36,676 nucleotides of DNA from positions 1 to 36,676 of the forward strand of contig VGAG01000010.1 in the NCBI GenBank assembly GCA_016870835.1, read 5' to 3'. Below, in pieces: positions 1-9,357 of the stretch; the stretch's first letter is position 1, and every line of letters begins with the position of its first letter. Below the pieces are notes generated by a model that searched no databases, had not been told where the DNA came from, and worked only from the letters and a program-made list of their open reading frames with translations. Source of the stretch: Actinomycetota bacterium. Lineage in GTDB: Bacteria; Actinomycetota; Actinomycetes; Nanopelagicales; Nanopelagicaceae. The translations under genes and the position numbers were made by a program.

Positions 1-210
1 TGCAGCAACGCGAGCAACAATTGTTGCGGCTGCCTTAGTTGAGAGCTGTTGGCTCAAAATCGAATCGGCGAGAGATTCAAAATTGCTTGAAGTAGGACGG
101 CGAACTCCAATTGGAGCAGGTCCGAATTTTGAGACGACTTCTTTAAAGCGCGGCTCGATTTTTACGATCCTTCGACCTATTTGCTGAGAATTCTCAGCCG
201 TAATTCGCAC
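1..210 (-). CDS. DNA-3-methyladenine glycosylase II-like (HhH-GPD), N-terminal part; gene runs off the window
   Basis: Reverse-strand translation VRITAENSQQIGRRIVKIEPRFKEVVSKFGPAPIGVRRPTSSNFESLADSILSQQLSTKAAATIVARVAA is open to the window edge; 'F..L..SILSQQLS.KAA.TI' is typical of AlkA/HhH-GPD. Not in the supplied ORF track. Confidence 0.7.
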   Translation of the reverse strand, partial: MRITAENSQQIGRRIVKIEPRFKEVVSKFGPAPIGVRRPTSSNFESLADSILSQQLSTKAAATIVARVAA

Positions 211-317
211 GATGTGACCTTAACAGGGAGTAGCCAAATTCTGGAGTTACCGATATTTTTCACTCTTACAGTTTTTTACAGTTCCAAAAATCGCTTTTTC
301 AGTGGAGGGCGCTAGAA

Positions 318-1328
318 ATGTCGATAGGCATAAAAGAAGTCGCAGCTGAGGCCGGCGTCTCAATTGCAACAGTTTCGCGCGCACTTCGCGGGATGCATCA
401 CGTAAACCCCGATACCCGCAAAAAAATCCTCGATGTTGCCGAGAAAATGAACTACCCAATTCCACGAGCCAATGCGAGGGCTATCTTTAGTAGAACTAAC
501 TCAGTAGGAGTCGTTGCTCCATATATATCCCGCTGGTATTTCGCCCAAGTAATTAGCGGTGCAGAGCAGGCGCTCCGTGAAGCAGGGCTAGACCTACTTC
601 TTTATAACTTTTCACAACTCAGAGGGCGCGAGCGACTTTTCCAACACCAACTCTTAAGGGGTCGAGTTGATGCGCTAATCGTTATTAGCTTGCCACCGAC
701 TGAGGAAGAGTTTGAATCGATGTTAAGTCTTGGCATTCCTATCGCACTAGTTGGAATGCATCATGAGCGTTGCGCTAGCGTTGCTATTGATGACGTTGCC
801 GGTGCAAGAACCGCGACCCAACATCTTGTAAATCTTGGCCACAAAAAGATTGGACTTCTATCCGGTAGACCTGATGATCCATTTGGATTTAGCGTCCCAC
901 AAGATCGTCGTCGCGGATTTATGCAAGTACTTGCCGAAAATGGTTTGGAGTGGGTTCCATCGCGAGAGGTTTACGGAGATTTCACCATGCATGGTGCGAG
1001 TAGAGCTATGGATGATTTACTTGCAAGGCCAAATCGCCCCACCGCAATCTTCGCTCTCTCAGATGAGATGGCGCTAGGCGCGCTGCAAGCAATTCGACGC
1101 AATGGATTAAGAGTTCCAGATGACATTTCAATTATTGGATTTGATGACCATGAAATGGCCGAGTTTTCAGATCTCACTACTATCGAACAGCCAGTGCCAT
1201 TAATGGGAGAGATGGCAGCTTGGTCAATTATGGAACGGCTTAAGTCTCCAAAGAGTGAGCCGCACTCATTGACCCTGCCTACAACTCTGGTTGTGAGAAA
1301 TTCGACGCGGAGGCTAAACCCTGAGTAA
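318..1328 (+). CDS. LacI family transcriptional regulator
   Basis: N-terminal HTH 'IKEVAAEAGVSIATVSRALRGMHHVNPDTRKKILDVAEKMNY' and a periplasmic-binding-protein-like sensor domain ending in 'IIGFDDHEMAEF'. Confidence 0.95.
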   Translation: MSIGIKEVAAEAGVSIATVSRALRGMHHVNPDTRKKILDVAEKMNYPIPRANARAIFSRTNSVGVVAPYISRWYFAQVISGAEQALREAGLDLLLYNFSQLRGRERLFQHQLLRGRVDALIVISLPPTEEEFESMLSLGIPIALVGMHHERCASVAIDDVAGARTATQHLVNLGHKKIGLLSGRPDDPFGFSVPQDRRRGFMQVLAENGLEWVPSREVYGDFTMHGASRAMDDLLARPNRPTAIFALSDEMALGALQAIRRNGLRVPDDISIIGFDDHEMAEFSDLTTIEQPVPLMGEMAAWSIMERLKSPKSEPHSLTLPTTLVVRNSTRRLNPE

Positions 1329-2973
1329 AGAATCTTCGTGGTGGCGAAATAGCGCCATTTATCAGGTCTATCCACGCTCTTTTCAAGATAGTAATGGAGA
1401 TGGCGAGGGAGATCTTCGTGGCGTGATTGCCCGACTTGATTACCTCAAGTCTCTCGGAGTTGATGCAATCTGGCTTAGTCCATTTTATAAATCACCAAAC
1501 AAAGATGGTGGTTACGATGTTGCAGATCCACGAGATGTCGATCCTAAATTTGGAAATTTACTTGACGCTAAGTGCCTAATTGAGGAGGCGCACAGAAGAG
1601 AGTTAAGGGTCATCTTCGATATTGTGCCTAACCATTTTTCAACCGAACACCTTTGGTTCAAAGAGGCGCTTGCCTCACCAAAAGGCTCGGTGGCTAGATC
1701 TCGATTTCATTTTTACGATGGTCGCGGCGAAAGCGGAGAAATTCCACCAAATAATTGGAACTCTATCTTTGGTGGCCCGGCATGGACTCGATTAACGGAA
1801 GTCGATGGTTCCAAAGGCCAGTGGTATTTACATCTATTTGACTCGACTCAGGCAGACTTAAATTGGGACAATCTTGATGTACGAGATGACTTTGAGAAGA
1901 CTTTACGTTTTTGGCTTGATTTGGGAGTAGATGGTTTTCGAATTGATGTGGCTCATGGCCTTGCGAAGGAGACAATTCTTCAAGATCACCCAGATCCTGA
2001 AGGTTTGACAAGAGCACTTCGCTTAGATGTAAGTGATATGAGACAAGAAGATCGCGAAAGACTGCTAAGCGATGTTCCATTCTTTGATCGCGAAGGTGTT
2101 CATGAGATTTATCGAAGTTGGCGAAAGATTTTTGATTCATATAGTGGCGGACGGATTTCAGTAGCTGAAGCTTGGGTTCACCCCAGTTCGCGAGCAGCTC
2201 GATACGTTAGAAGTGATGAACTACATCAAATTTTCAATTTTGATTTTCTAATTGCGCCCTGGGATGCTGAATTCTTAGTCGCTGCAATAAAGCGAACCTT
2301 GAGTGAAGTTGGCTCGGTCGACGCGCCTCCCACCTGGGTACTTTCTAACCACGACTCACCCCGACTTGTAACGCGACTAGGTGGTGGAGATTTAGGGGAG
2401 AGAAAAGCGCGGGCATTTGCTCTACTCACTCACGCGCTTCCTGGTGGAATTTATATATTTCAAGGCGAAGAGTTGGCTCTTGTTGATGGAGCACTTCCAG
2501 ATAGCGCTCGTCAAGATCCGGTTTTCTTTAGGACTAATGGAAAAGATAAAGGTAGAGATGGTGCGCGCATTCCACTTCCATGGGAATCCGCAGTAAATTT
2601 CGGATTCTCAACTGGAACTCCCTGGTTACCTATTCCTAAAGATTGGGAAGATAAAACAGTTGCTCAACAGAGTATTAATGAATCAAGTTCATTAGCGCTG
2701 TATAAGAAGAGTCTTGAAATAAGAAGTTTGCATCCTGCTCTAAAGAAATCTTCTAACTACAACATTGAGTGGATCAACGCGCCTAAAGGCGTCATTGGAA
2801 TTAAGCGCGCACCAGGATTTCTGTTGATTGCGAATACCAATGTGGAAGAGATTTCCGTAGAAATTGGCGAGGGAGCCGAACTGCTCCTCGCATCAAACTC
2901 TGAAGTAGTGGTCAAGGTAGGAAGGGCCGTCGTAGCTGGCCACACAACCTGCTGGCTCAACTTGCCCAAGTAA
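1321..2973 (+). CDS. GH13 alpha-amylase family alpha-glucosidase; proposed CTG start at 1321
   Basis: GH13 motifs 'DIVPNH', 'GFRIDVAHG', 'VAEAW', 'VLSNHD'. Extending in frame upstream of the listed GTG (1423) adds the conserved N-terminus '(M)SKESSWWRNSAIYQVYPRSFQDSNGDGEGDLRG'. The frame is closed by TAA at 1315-1317; CTG 1321 is preceded by GGAGG. Confidence 0.9.
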   Translation: MSKESSWWRNSAIYQVYPRSFQDSNGDGEGDLRGVIARLDYLKSLGVDAIWLSPFYKSPNKDGGYDVADPRDVDPKFGNLLDAKCLIEEAHRRELRVIFDIVPNHFSTEHLWFKEALASPKGSVARSRFHFYDGRGESGEIPPNNWNSIFGGPAWTRLTEVDGSKGQWYLHLFDSTQADLNWDNLDVRDDFEKTLRFWLDLGVDGFRIDVAHGLAKETILQDHPDPEGLTRALRLDVSDMRQEDRERLLSDVPFFDREGVHEIYRSWRKIFDSYSGGRISVAEAWVHPSSRAARYVRSDELHQIFNFDFLIAPWDAEFLVAAIKRTLSEVGSVDAPPTWVLSNHDSPRLVTRLGGGDLGERKARAFALLTHALPGGIYIFQGEELALVDGALPDSARQDPVFFRTNGKDKGRDGARIPLPWESAVNFGFSTGTPWLPIPKDWEDKTVAQQSINESSSLALYKKSLEIRSLHPALKKSSNYNIEWINAPKGVIGIKRAPGFLLIANTNVEEISVEIGEGAELLLASNSEVVVKVGRAVVAGHTTCWLNLPK

Positions 2974-2984
2974 CGGAACCGTTA
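2971..2984. promoter_or_regulatory. Candidate LacI-type operator: TAACGG-AA-CCGTTA inverted repeat
   Basis: Perfect 6-bp inverted repeat with AA centre, overlapping the alpha-glucosidase stop codon, upstream of the binding-protein gene and downstream of a LacI gene. Confidence 0.45.
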
Positions 2985-3097
2985 GGATTTTCATACCTTT
3001 TACATAGGCCCACCTGTTGCCAGCGGGCACGGAGCGGAGAAAACTACAACCAACTTTCTGGGAGAAACCCGGGAGTTACCTTTCGAAAGGGGAAAAA

Positions 3098-4447
3098 ATG
3101 ACCGCTTTTTTGCGGCGTCGTCTAATTCTGGCGACCAGCTTGTTCGCAGCGCTCTCCCTTGTTATCTCTGGATGTGGAAGTTCAGAAGATTCAGCTGGTG
3201 GGGCAAATTGCGATGCGTATGAGTCATATGGAAATTATGAAGGCGTCGAAGTCGAAATCTATTCACCAATTCGAGACCCAGAGGCAACTATCTACAAAGA
3301 ATCCTTTGCTGAATTTGAAGAGTGCACGGGGATTACAATCAATTGGAATGGAACTGCTGAATTTGAAGCACAACTGCCAGTTCGTGTAGAGGGTGGCACT
3401 GCTCCTGATCTCGCCGTCTTCCCACAGCCAGGTCTTCTAAAGGCAATGGTTGCAACGGGCAAGATGTTCCCAGCTTCAGATGATGTATCTGCAGCTACCG
3501 ATGAGTATTACGGCGCAGATTGGAAGGCATATGGAACCGTTGATGGAACCTTCTACGCCGCTCCACTTGGTGCAAACGTTAAGTCATTCGTCTGGTATTC
3601 ACCAAAGACATTCACTGATAATGGTTGGACAATTCCAAAAACTTGGCCAGAGTTACTAGCCCTTTCCGACAAGATTGCTGCTGAAGGCAAAGTTCAACCA
3701 TGGTGCGTTGGCTTTGGTTCTGGAGATGCAACTGGATGGGTTGGCACTGACTGGATGGAGGACATCATGCTTCGCCTCCACGATGCAGCGACCTATGATG
3801 CTTGGGTCACTCACACTATGCCATTCAATGATCCAAAGGTTGCAGCAGTTCTTAAAGAGGCCGGTAAGGTTCTAAAGAATGCCAAGTACGTTGGAAACGT
3901 CCCTGCAATTGCTACTACCACTTTCCAAGAAGGTGGTAAGGGACTTGTTGACGGATCCTGCGCAATGCACCGTCAAGCTTCCTTCATCGGAGGAATCTTG
4001 AGCGCTGACTACGGTGCAACAATCGTCACTCCAGATGACACCACTACGGAAGGCGGAATCACAACCTTCTACTTCCCAGGTGTAACCGCTGATCAGCGTC
4101 CAGCCCTTGGTGGCGGCGAGTTCGTCGGTTCATTCTCGGAGCGTCCTGAAGTAGCAGCGGTTCAGCTCTACCTCACGTCGCCAGAATGGAATAACAAGAA
4201 GGCTGCACTTGGTGGCTGGTTCTCAGCTAACAAGGGTCTTGATGTTGCAAATGTTGCAGATCCCGTAAATAAGAATGCTGTCGAGATCCTCAAGAGCGCG
4301 ACAACATTCCGTTTCGATGGTTCTGATGCGATGCCAGCAGCAGTTGGCGCTGGTTCATTCTGGAAGGAAATGACTGCTTGGGTTGCTGAGAACAAGTCCG
4401 ATAAGGCTGTTCTCGATGCGATCGAGAAGTCCTGGCCTAAGTCCTAA
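3098..4447 (+). CDS. ABC transporter sugar-binding lipoprotein
   Basis: Likely start at ATG 3098 after AAAGGGGA, not the listed 3017; lipoprotein signal 'RRRLILATSLFAALSLVISGCGSS'; extracellular solute-binding family 1 layout. Confidence 0.92.
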   Translation: MTAFLRRRLILATSLFAALSLVISGCGSSEDSAGGANCDAYESYGNYEGVEVEIYSPIRDPEATIYKESFAEFEECTGITINWNGTAEFEAQLPVRVEGGTAPDLAVFPQPGLLKAMVATGKMFPASDDVSAATDEYYGADWKAYGTVDGTFYAAPLGANVKSFVWYSPKTFTDNGWTIPKTWPELLALSDKIAAEGKVQPWCVGFGSGDATGWVGTDWMEDIMLRLHDAATYDAWVTHTMPFNDPKVAAVLKEAGKVLKNAKYVGNVPAIATTTFQEGGKGLVDGSCAMHRQASFIGGILSADYGATIVTPDDTTTEGGITTFYFPGVTADQRPALGGGEFVGSFSERPEVAAVQLYLTSPEWNNKKAALGGWFSANKGLDVANVADPVNKNAVEILKSATTFRFDGSDAMPAAVGAGSFWKEMTAWVAENKSDKAVLDAIEKSWPKS

Positions 4448-4472
4448 AAGGACTAAATAAGTAAGTAGTAAC

Positions 4473-4506
4473 AGAGGTGTGGTGGCGGTAAAGTCACCAC
4501 ACCTCT
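4473..4506 (+). terminator. Strong intercistronic stem-loop (12-bp perfect stem, 10-nt loop), attenuator/mRNA stabiliser
   Basis: AGAGGTGTGGTG-gcggtaaagt-CACCACACCTCT followed by a moderately T-rich stretch, between binding-protein and permease genes. Confidence 0.75.
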
Positions 4507-4555
4507 TCTTATCTTGGTTCTTCTCTTGATAAGTTATTGAAAACAGGAGACCTAA

Positions 4556-5557
4556 ATGATTGAGATTGCTGCTCGCCAGTCTCAGTTAGAGCAAGCGGTC
4601 TCAAAGTTAACTGGCCTCACGCTCACGATCCTGATTTTTGGTGCGCTAGTTGCAATCGCATTTGCGCTCTCTGAGCGCACTAGTGAGCGGGTCCAAAGGT
4701 TTCTCAAATATGTAATCTTTCTAGCCCCAGCCTTGATCTTCCTCTTTATCGGTTTAGTTGCTCCAGCAATTAGAACCCTGTATCTCTCATTTCGTGACGC
4801 ACGTGGTGAAGAAAGTGTCGGTTGGGCGAATTTCAAATGGGCTTTCACCCAACCGGAAATTCTCGATGTACTCCGTAACACCGGCGTCTGGATGATTGTT
4901 GCTCCAATTGCCTCGACTGGTTTTGGTTTATTGATAGCTGTCCTTACCGATCGGATGCGCCGCCCAGGCCTTGTTAAGTCATTGATTTTTATGCCGATGG
5001 CAATCTCATTTGTGGGCGCTGGAATCATCTGGAAATTTGTCTATCAATTCGAACCAAATGATCGAGTGCCAGAAATCGGACTCCTAAGTCAGATTGCCGA
5101 GTGGCTGGGCTTTGTGCCATCCAATTGGTTGCTGGTAAATCCACTAAATACTTTCCTTTTGATTGTTGTCTTTGTCTGGATCCAAACTGGATTTGCGATG
5201 GTGGTGCTATCGGCGTCAATCAAAGCCATCCCAGATGAAATCCTGGAAGCATCGATGCTCGATGGCGCAAGTGGCTGGAAGCGATTTGCACGCGTTACCG
5301 TTCCAATGATTAGAGGCACAATCATCGTCGTTTTGAGTACGATAACTATCGGAGCGTTAAAAGTATTCGACATCATCCGCACTATGACTGGTGGAAATTT
5401 CAAGACCAGCGTTATTGCAAATGAGATGTACAACCAGTCGTTCCGTGCACTTAACTATGGAACAGGTAGCGCCCTCGCAATAATTCTTTTCCTTGGAGTT
5501 TTACCGCTAGTTGCTTACAACGTTATGCATCTACGTAGGGAAAGGAGTGAGCGTTGA
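4556..5557 (+). CDS. ABC transporter permease, MalF-like
   Basis: Multi-pass membrane protein with EAA-type loop 'EILEASMLDGASGWKRFARVTVPMI'; follows the binding protein. Confidence 0.92.
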   Translation: MIEIAARQSQLEQAVSKLTGLTLTILIFGALVAIAFALSERTSERVQRFLKYVIFLAPALIFLFIGLVAPAIRTLYLSFRDARGEESVGWANFKWAFTQPEILDVLRNTGVWMIVAPIASTGFGLLIAVLTDRMRRPGLVKSLIFMPMAISFVGAGIIWKFVYQFEPNDRVPEIGLLSQIAEWLGFVPSNWLLVNPLNTFLLIVVFVWIQTGFAMVVLSASIKAIPDEILEASMLDGASGWKRFARVTVPMIRGTIIVVLSTITIGALKVFDIIRTMTGGNFKTSVIANEMYNQSFRALNYGTGSALAIILFLGVLPLVAYNVMHLRRERSER

Positions 5558-6480
5558 TGGCCCGAAAGTCACGTAGACGCGATGTTGAAGCAGTAAAGAC
5601 CCATTTAAGTAGTCCTTGGGCTAGTTTCGCTGCAATCCTTATCGCAACAATTTGGACGATTCCTACCTTTGGATTATTTGTTACATCATTTAGGCCAAGT
5701 ACCGGAATAAATGGTTCTGGCTGGTGGACTGTATTCACCAATCCAGAATTCACTTTCACCAATTACACGCGCGTGCTTTTTGAGGGTCGCGGCGCAACGC
5801 CTCCACTTAGTCAGTACTTCCTAAACACATTTGCGATTGTTATTCCTTCAACAATTATCCCGATCACAATTGCGATGTTTGCAGCTTATGCAATTGCCTG
5901 GTTTAACTTCAAAGGCAGAAACTTCCTCTTCTTCACGATTTTTGCTCTGCAAGTTATTCCGCTTCAGATGTCCTTAATTCCTTTGCTCCAACTCTTCTCC
6001 GGTGGCTTACACATCGGTAACTTCACTGTTATACCTAGCTTTGGTATCACTGGAACATTTATTCCGATTTGGTTAGCTCATACAATGTTTGGCCTTCCGC
6101 TCGCAATATTCCTCCTTCATAATTTCATTGCTCAACTTCCAAGGGAATTAATAGAGGCGGCTAGAGTTGATGGAGCTGATCACTTCAAATTGTTCCGTCA
6201 GATAATTCTGCCTTTGAGTATTCCAGCAATCGCGTCATTTGCGATATTCCAGTTTCTTTGGACTTGGAATGATCTACTTGTCGCACTAACTTTTGGTGGA
6301 GGAAAGCGAGATATCGCCCCATTGATGGTACGACTCGCTGAAATGACGGGCACACGCGGAGGGGATTGGGAGTTGTTAACCGCAGGGGCATTTGTATCAA
6401 TTCTCGTTCCGGTCGCTGTCTTCTTCGCATTACAACGTTACTTTGTGCGCGGCCTGCTTGCCGGTTCGGTTAAAGGTTAG
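5554..6480 (+). CDS. ABC transporter permease, MalG-like
   Basis: EAA loop 'ELIEAARVDGADHFKLFRQIILPLSIPAIASFAIF'; overlaps the upstream permease by 4 nt. Confidence 0.93.
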   Translation: MMARKSRRRDVEAVKTHLSSPWASFAAILIATIWTIPTFGLFVTSFRPSTGINGSGWWTVFTNPEFTFTNYTRVLFEGRGATPPLSQYFLNTFAIVIPSTIIPITIAMFAAYAIAWFNFKGRNFLFFTIFALQVIPLQMSLIPLLQLFSGGLHIGNFTVIPSFGITGTFIPIWLAHTMFGLPLAIFLLHNFIAQLPRELIEAARVDGADHFKLFRQIILPLSIPAIASFAIFQFLWTWNDLLVALTFGGGKRDIAPLMVRLAEMTGTRGGDWELLTAGAFVSILVPVAVFFALQRYFVRGLLAGSVKG

Positions 6481-6519
6481 TTTTTCGCTCCGCTCAATCA
6501 AAGTGGCATACTCGCTTCC

Positions 6520-7668
6520 ATGGCCGAAGCAGTTCAAGCTTTTCCGCTCGCTGAGTTAAGGAAAAGAAAGAGCGTTAAATGGCGTAATTTCCCAGCCGAT
6601 GTCCTTCCGCTCCCAATCGCAGAGATGGACTTTCCAATAGCGGAGCCGATAAAAGCAGCGCTGCGTGACATGATTGATAGATCAGATACCGGCTATCTTG
6701 GACCATTTCCTGAAATGTTTGAGGCCTTTCAGAATTTCTCCCAAACTAAGTGGGGTTGGAAACCAGATTTAAATCAGATGCGAATTGCAACTGATGTCGG
6801 AGTTGGCTCAGTTGAAGTGATTAGAACGCTGATAAACCCGGGTGACAAGGTGGTTCTGAATTCCCCTGTCTATGACAATATGTGGCGTTGGATTACTGAG
6901 GCAAAAGCTGAACTAGTTGATGTTCCACTTAAAGAAAATGGGATGGAATATTCCTTTGATTTTGAAGGTCTAGAGCGGGCGTATTCCTCAGGAGTAAAGG
7001 TTCATCTCCTATGCAGTCCACATAATCCGGCCGGAATTCTCTTCACCAAAGAAGATCAAGTACAAATAGCAGAATTAGCAAAGAAATATGGCGTTATCGT
7101 CATCAGCGATGAGATTCACGCAGCACTCACATTTCCGCCACATAAATTTCTTCCATTCTTATCGGTCTCAGAGGTTGCAAAAGAGGTTGGAATCTGCGTA
7201 ACTAGCGCCAGCAAAGCCTTTAATCTCGCCGGACTGAAGTGCGCCATGATTATTACGGAAAATGAAGCGCTGAAAGCAAGGATAAATACGATGCCTATGT
7301 CCTTTGCATTCCGCGCCTCTCTCTTTGGAGCGGTCGCAGCAACAGCGGCCTATAATGATGGAAGAGATTGGTTAGATGGAGCGCTAAAAACTTTAGATCA
7401 AAATCGGTTACTGATTCGCACTCTCATAGATACCAAGATTCCTGCAATCGGATACCGCGTACCCGATTTCGGATATCTGGCCTGGCTAGATCTATCGAAT
7501 CTTGGTTTGGGAGAGGATCCAACCAAGACACTCCTTGAACAAGGCAAGCTTGCTGTGAACTCTGGAGTCGTCTATAGCCCTAAACATAGGAACCATGTAC
7601 GCCTCAACTATGGAACTAGTGGCGAAATTATTGAAGAGGCTTTTAATCGAATCCTCCGCTGTCTTTAG
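6520..7668 (+). CDS. PLP-dependent aminotransferase, PatB/MalY-like (cystathionine beta-lyase type)
   Basis: 'LPLPIAEMDFPIAEPI', 'LLCSPHNPAGILFTKEDQ', 'VISDEIHAALTF', 'TSASKAFNLAGLKCA'. Confidence 0.88.
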   Translation: MAEAVQAFPLAELRKRKSVKWRNFPADVLPLPIAEMDFPIAEPIKAALRDMIDRSDTGYLGPFPEMFEAFQNFSQTKWGWKPDLNQMRIATDVGVGSVEVIRTLINPGDKVVLNSPVYDNMWRWITEAKAELVDVPLKENGMEYSFDFEGLERAYSSGVKVHLLCSPHNPAGILFTKEDQVQIAELAKKYGVIVISDEIHAALTFPPHKFLPFLSVSEVAKEVGICVTSASKAFNLAGLKCAMIITENEALKARINTMPMSFAFRASLFGAVAATAAYNDGRDWLDGALKTLDQNRLLIRTLIDTKIPAIGYRVPDFGYLAWLDLSNLGLGEDPTKTLLEQGKLAVNSGVVYSPKHRNHVRLNYGTSGEIIEEAFNRILRCL

Positions 7669-9201
7669 ATGAATAAGGTCTACGACGCAATTGTCGTTGG
7701 CGGTGGCCATAACGGTTTAGTTGCAGCTTGTTATCTCGCAAAAGCGGGTAAGAAAGTTCTGGTGCTTGAAAAGCGCCACGAGTTTGGTGGCGCAACTAAA
7801 AGTAGCTACGCCTTTGAGGGAGTAGCTGCAAAGATTTCGCGCTACTCGTATCTGGTAGCACTACTTCCTGATCAGATAATCCAAGATCTTGATTTGGAAT
7901 TCCAAACATTAAGTAGGACTGTCTCCTCATATACCCCATCTGATTCGACTGGAGTTTTGATAAATCGGATTTTTGATGAGGATTCTTCGAAATCAATTGA
8001 ACAAATCGCTGGAGATAAATCCGAAGCTCTGGCATGGAGAGAGTTTTATTCCCGAATCGCGAAAGTAGCTGAATTGCTCGCCCCTACGATGCTCGAGCCA
8101 CTCAAGGGTGAGGGCGAGATCAAGAAGCTAATTGGGCCGACTCTGTGGAGCGAGTTCATGGATCGACCAATCTCAGAATCTCTAAATCAGAACTTCAAGA
8201 GCGATTTGATTAAAGGAATAGTCCTAACGGATGGGTTGATTGGTACTTTTGCAAGTGCAACTGAGCGCCTTGCCAATATCTGCTTTCTTTATCACCTCAT
8301 CGGTAATGGAACAGGGGAGTGGAAAGTTCCAAAAGGTGGCATGGGCGCCCTAATCTCGGCACTTCTGCAGCGTGCTCGAGAACTTGGAGTAGAACTTCGA
8401 GAAGGAGTGGAAATCACGAGAGTTTCAAATTCAGAATCCGGTGTAATGGTTGAAAGTGATAAAGGCGAGTTATTTGATTCAAAATTAGTGATCGCAGGAT
8501 GCGCCCCTACTGTTCTTGCGAAAATCTCAGGTTTAGCAGCGCCAAAGAGTCGAGATGGCAGCCAAGTAAAAATCAATATGGTTTTAAAACGACTTCCCAA
8601 ATTGAAGAGCGGAATTGATCCAGAGATTGCATTTGCCGGAACATTTCATATCGATGAGAGCTACTCGCAGCTAGAGCGAGCCTTTCAACAGGCTAAATCA
8701 GGTGAGATACCGGATGTGATTCCGGCTGAGATGTATTGCCACACATTGACTGATCCATCAATTCTGAGCAAAGAGATGCATGCTGCAGGAAATCACACCC
8801 TTACTCTCTTTGCATTGCATACCCCAGCCCCCTTATTTGATAAAGATCATGAGAACGCAAAGGCAGAGGTGACTAAACGGATTCTGCATGGTCTGAACTC
8901 TTATCTAGCAGAACCGATTGAGGACCTTCTTTTGAGGGATAGCTCTGGAAGACCTTGTATAGAGATAAAGACACCGCAAGAGTTAGAAGCTGAGATTGAT
9001 TTGCCAAGGGGAAACATCTTTCACGCCGACTTAAGTTTTCCTTGGAAAAGTGAGGGTGAAGTTGGAAAGTGGGGAGTTGAGACATCAAATGAGCGAATTC
9101 TGTTGGCTGGCGCTGGTTCTAAACGCGGCGGCGGGGTAAGTGGGATTGGTGGACATAACGCCGCGATGGCTGCGCTAGAGAGATTAGAAGTAATCAATTA
9201 G
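7669..9201 (+). CDS. FAD-dependent oxidoreductase, phytoene desaturase-like family
   Basis: N-terminal 'YDAIVVGGGHNGLVAACYLAKAGKKVLVLEKRHEFGGA' dinucleotide-binding fold; C-terminal 'AGAGSKRGGGVSGIGGHNAA'. ATG directly follows the preceding TAG. Confidence 0.88.
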   Translation: MNKVYDAIVVGGGHNGLVAACYLAKAGKKVLVLEKRHEFGGATKSSYAFEGVAAKISRYSYLVALLPDQIIQDLDLEFQTLSRTVSSYTPSDSTGVLINRIFDEDSSKSIEQIAGDKSEALAWREFYSRIAKVAELLAPTMLEPLKGEGEIKKLIGPTLWSEFMDRPISESLNQNFKSDLIKGIVLTDGLIGTFASATERLANICFLYHLIGNGTGEWKVPKGGMGALISALLQRARELGVELREGVEITRVSNSESGVMVESDKGELFDSKLVIAGCAPTVLAKISGLAAPKSRDGSQVKINMVLKRLPKLKSGIDPEIAFAGTFHIDESYSQLERAFQQAKSGEIPDVIPAEMYCHTLTDPSILSKEMHAAGNHTLTLFALHTPAPLFDKDHENAKAEVTKRILHGLNSYLAEPIEDLLLRDSSGRPCIEIKTPQELEAEIDLPRGNIFHADLSFPWKSEGEVGKWGVETSNERILLAGAGSKRGGGVSGIGGHNAAMAALERLEVIN

Positions 9202-9210
9202 GATTCATTC

Positions 9211-9357
9211 ATGAAGCTTTTCCGCCGTTTATTCGCATTAATTGCGCTAATTGCCGTGGCGATGAAAGGCATTCTCTCTTTCCTCTCTTGGTTTGAAAAG
9301 CAAGAAGAAGTAAGCACGGTTTGGACCGACGATGAGGAATATGAGGATGCTTTTTAA
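9211..9357 (+). CDS. Small membrane protein (48 aa), hypothetical
   Basis: MKLFRRLFALIALIAVAMKGILSFLSWFEKQEEVSTVWTDDEEYEDAF; TAATGA overlap with the next CDS; one hydrophobic span plus acidic tail. Not in the ORF track. Confidence 0.65.
   Translation: MKLFRRLFALIALIAVAMKGILSFLSWFEKQEEVSTVWTDDEEYEDAF

Noticed and set aside
971-1375. Minus-strand ORF inside lacI (and similar antisense ORFs throughout, e.g. 4582-5028, 5089-5433, 14941-15339)
   Set aside because: Fully antisense to strongly supported genes, with no recognisable motifs.
3079-3090. CCTTTCGAAAGG palindrome overlapping the binding-protein SD as a regulatory element
   Set aside because: Only a 4-bp stem with a TCGA tetraloop is possible; too weak to claim regulation.
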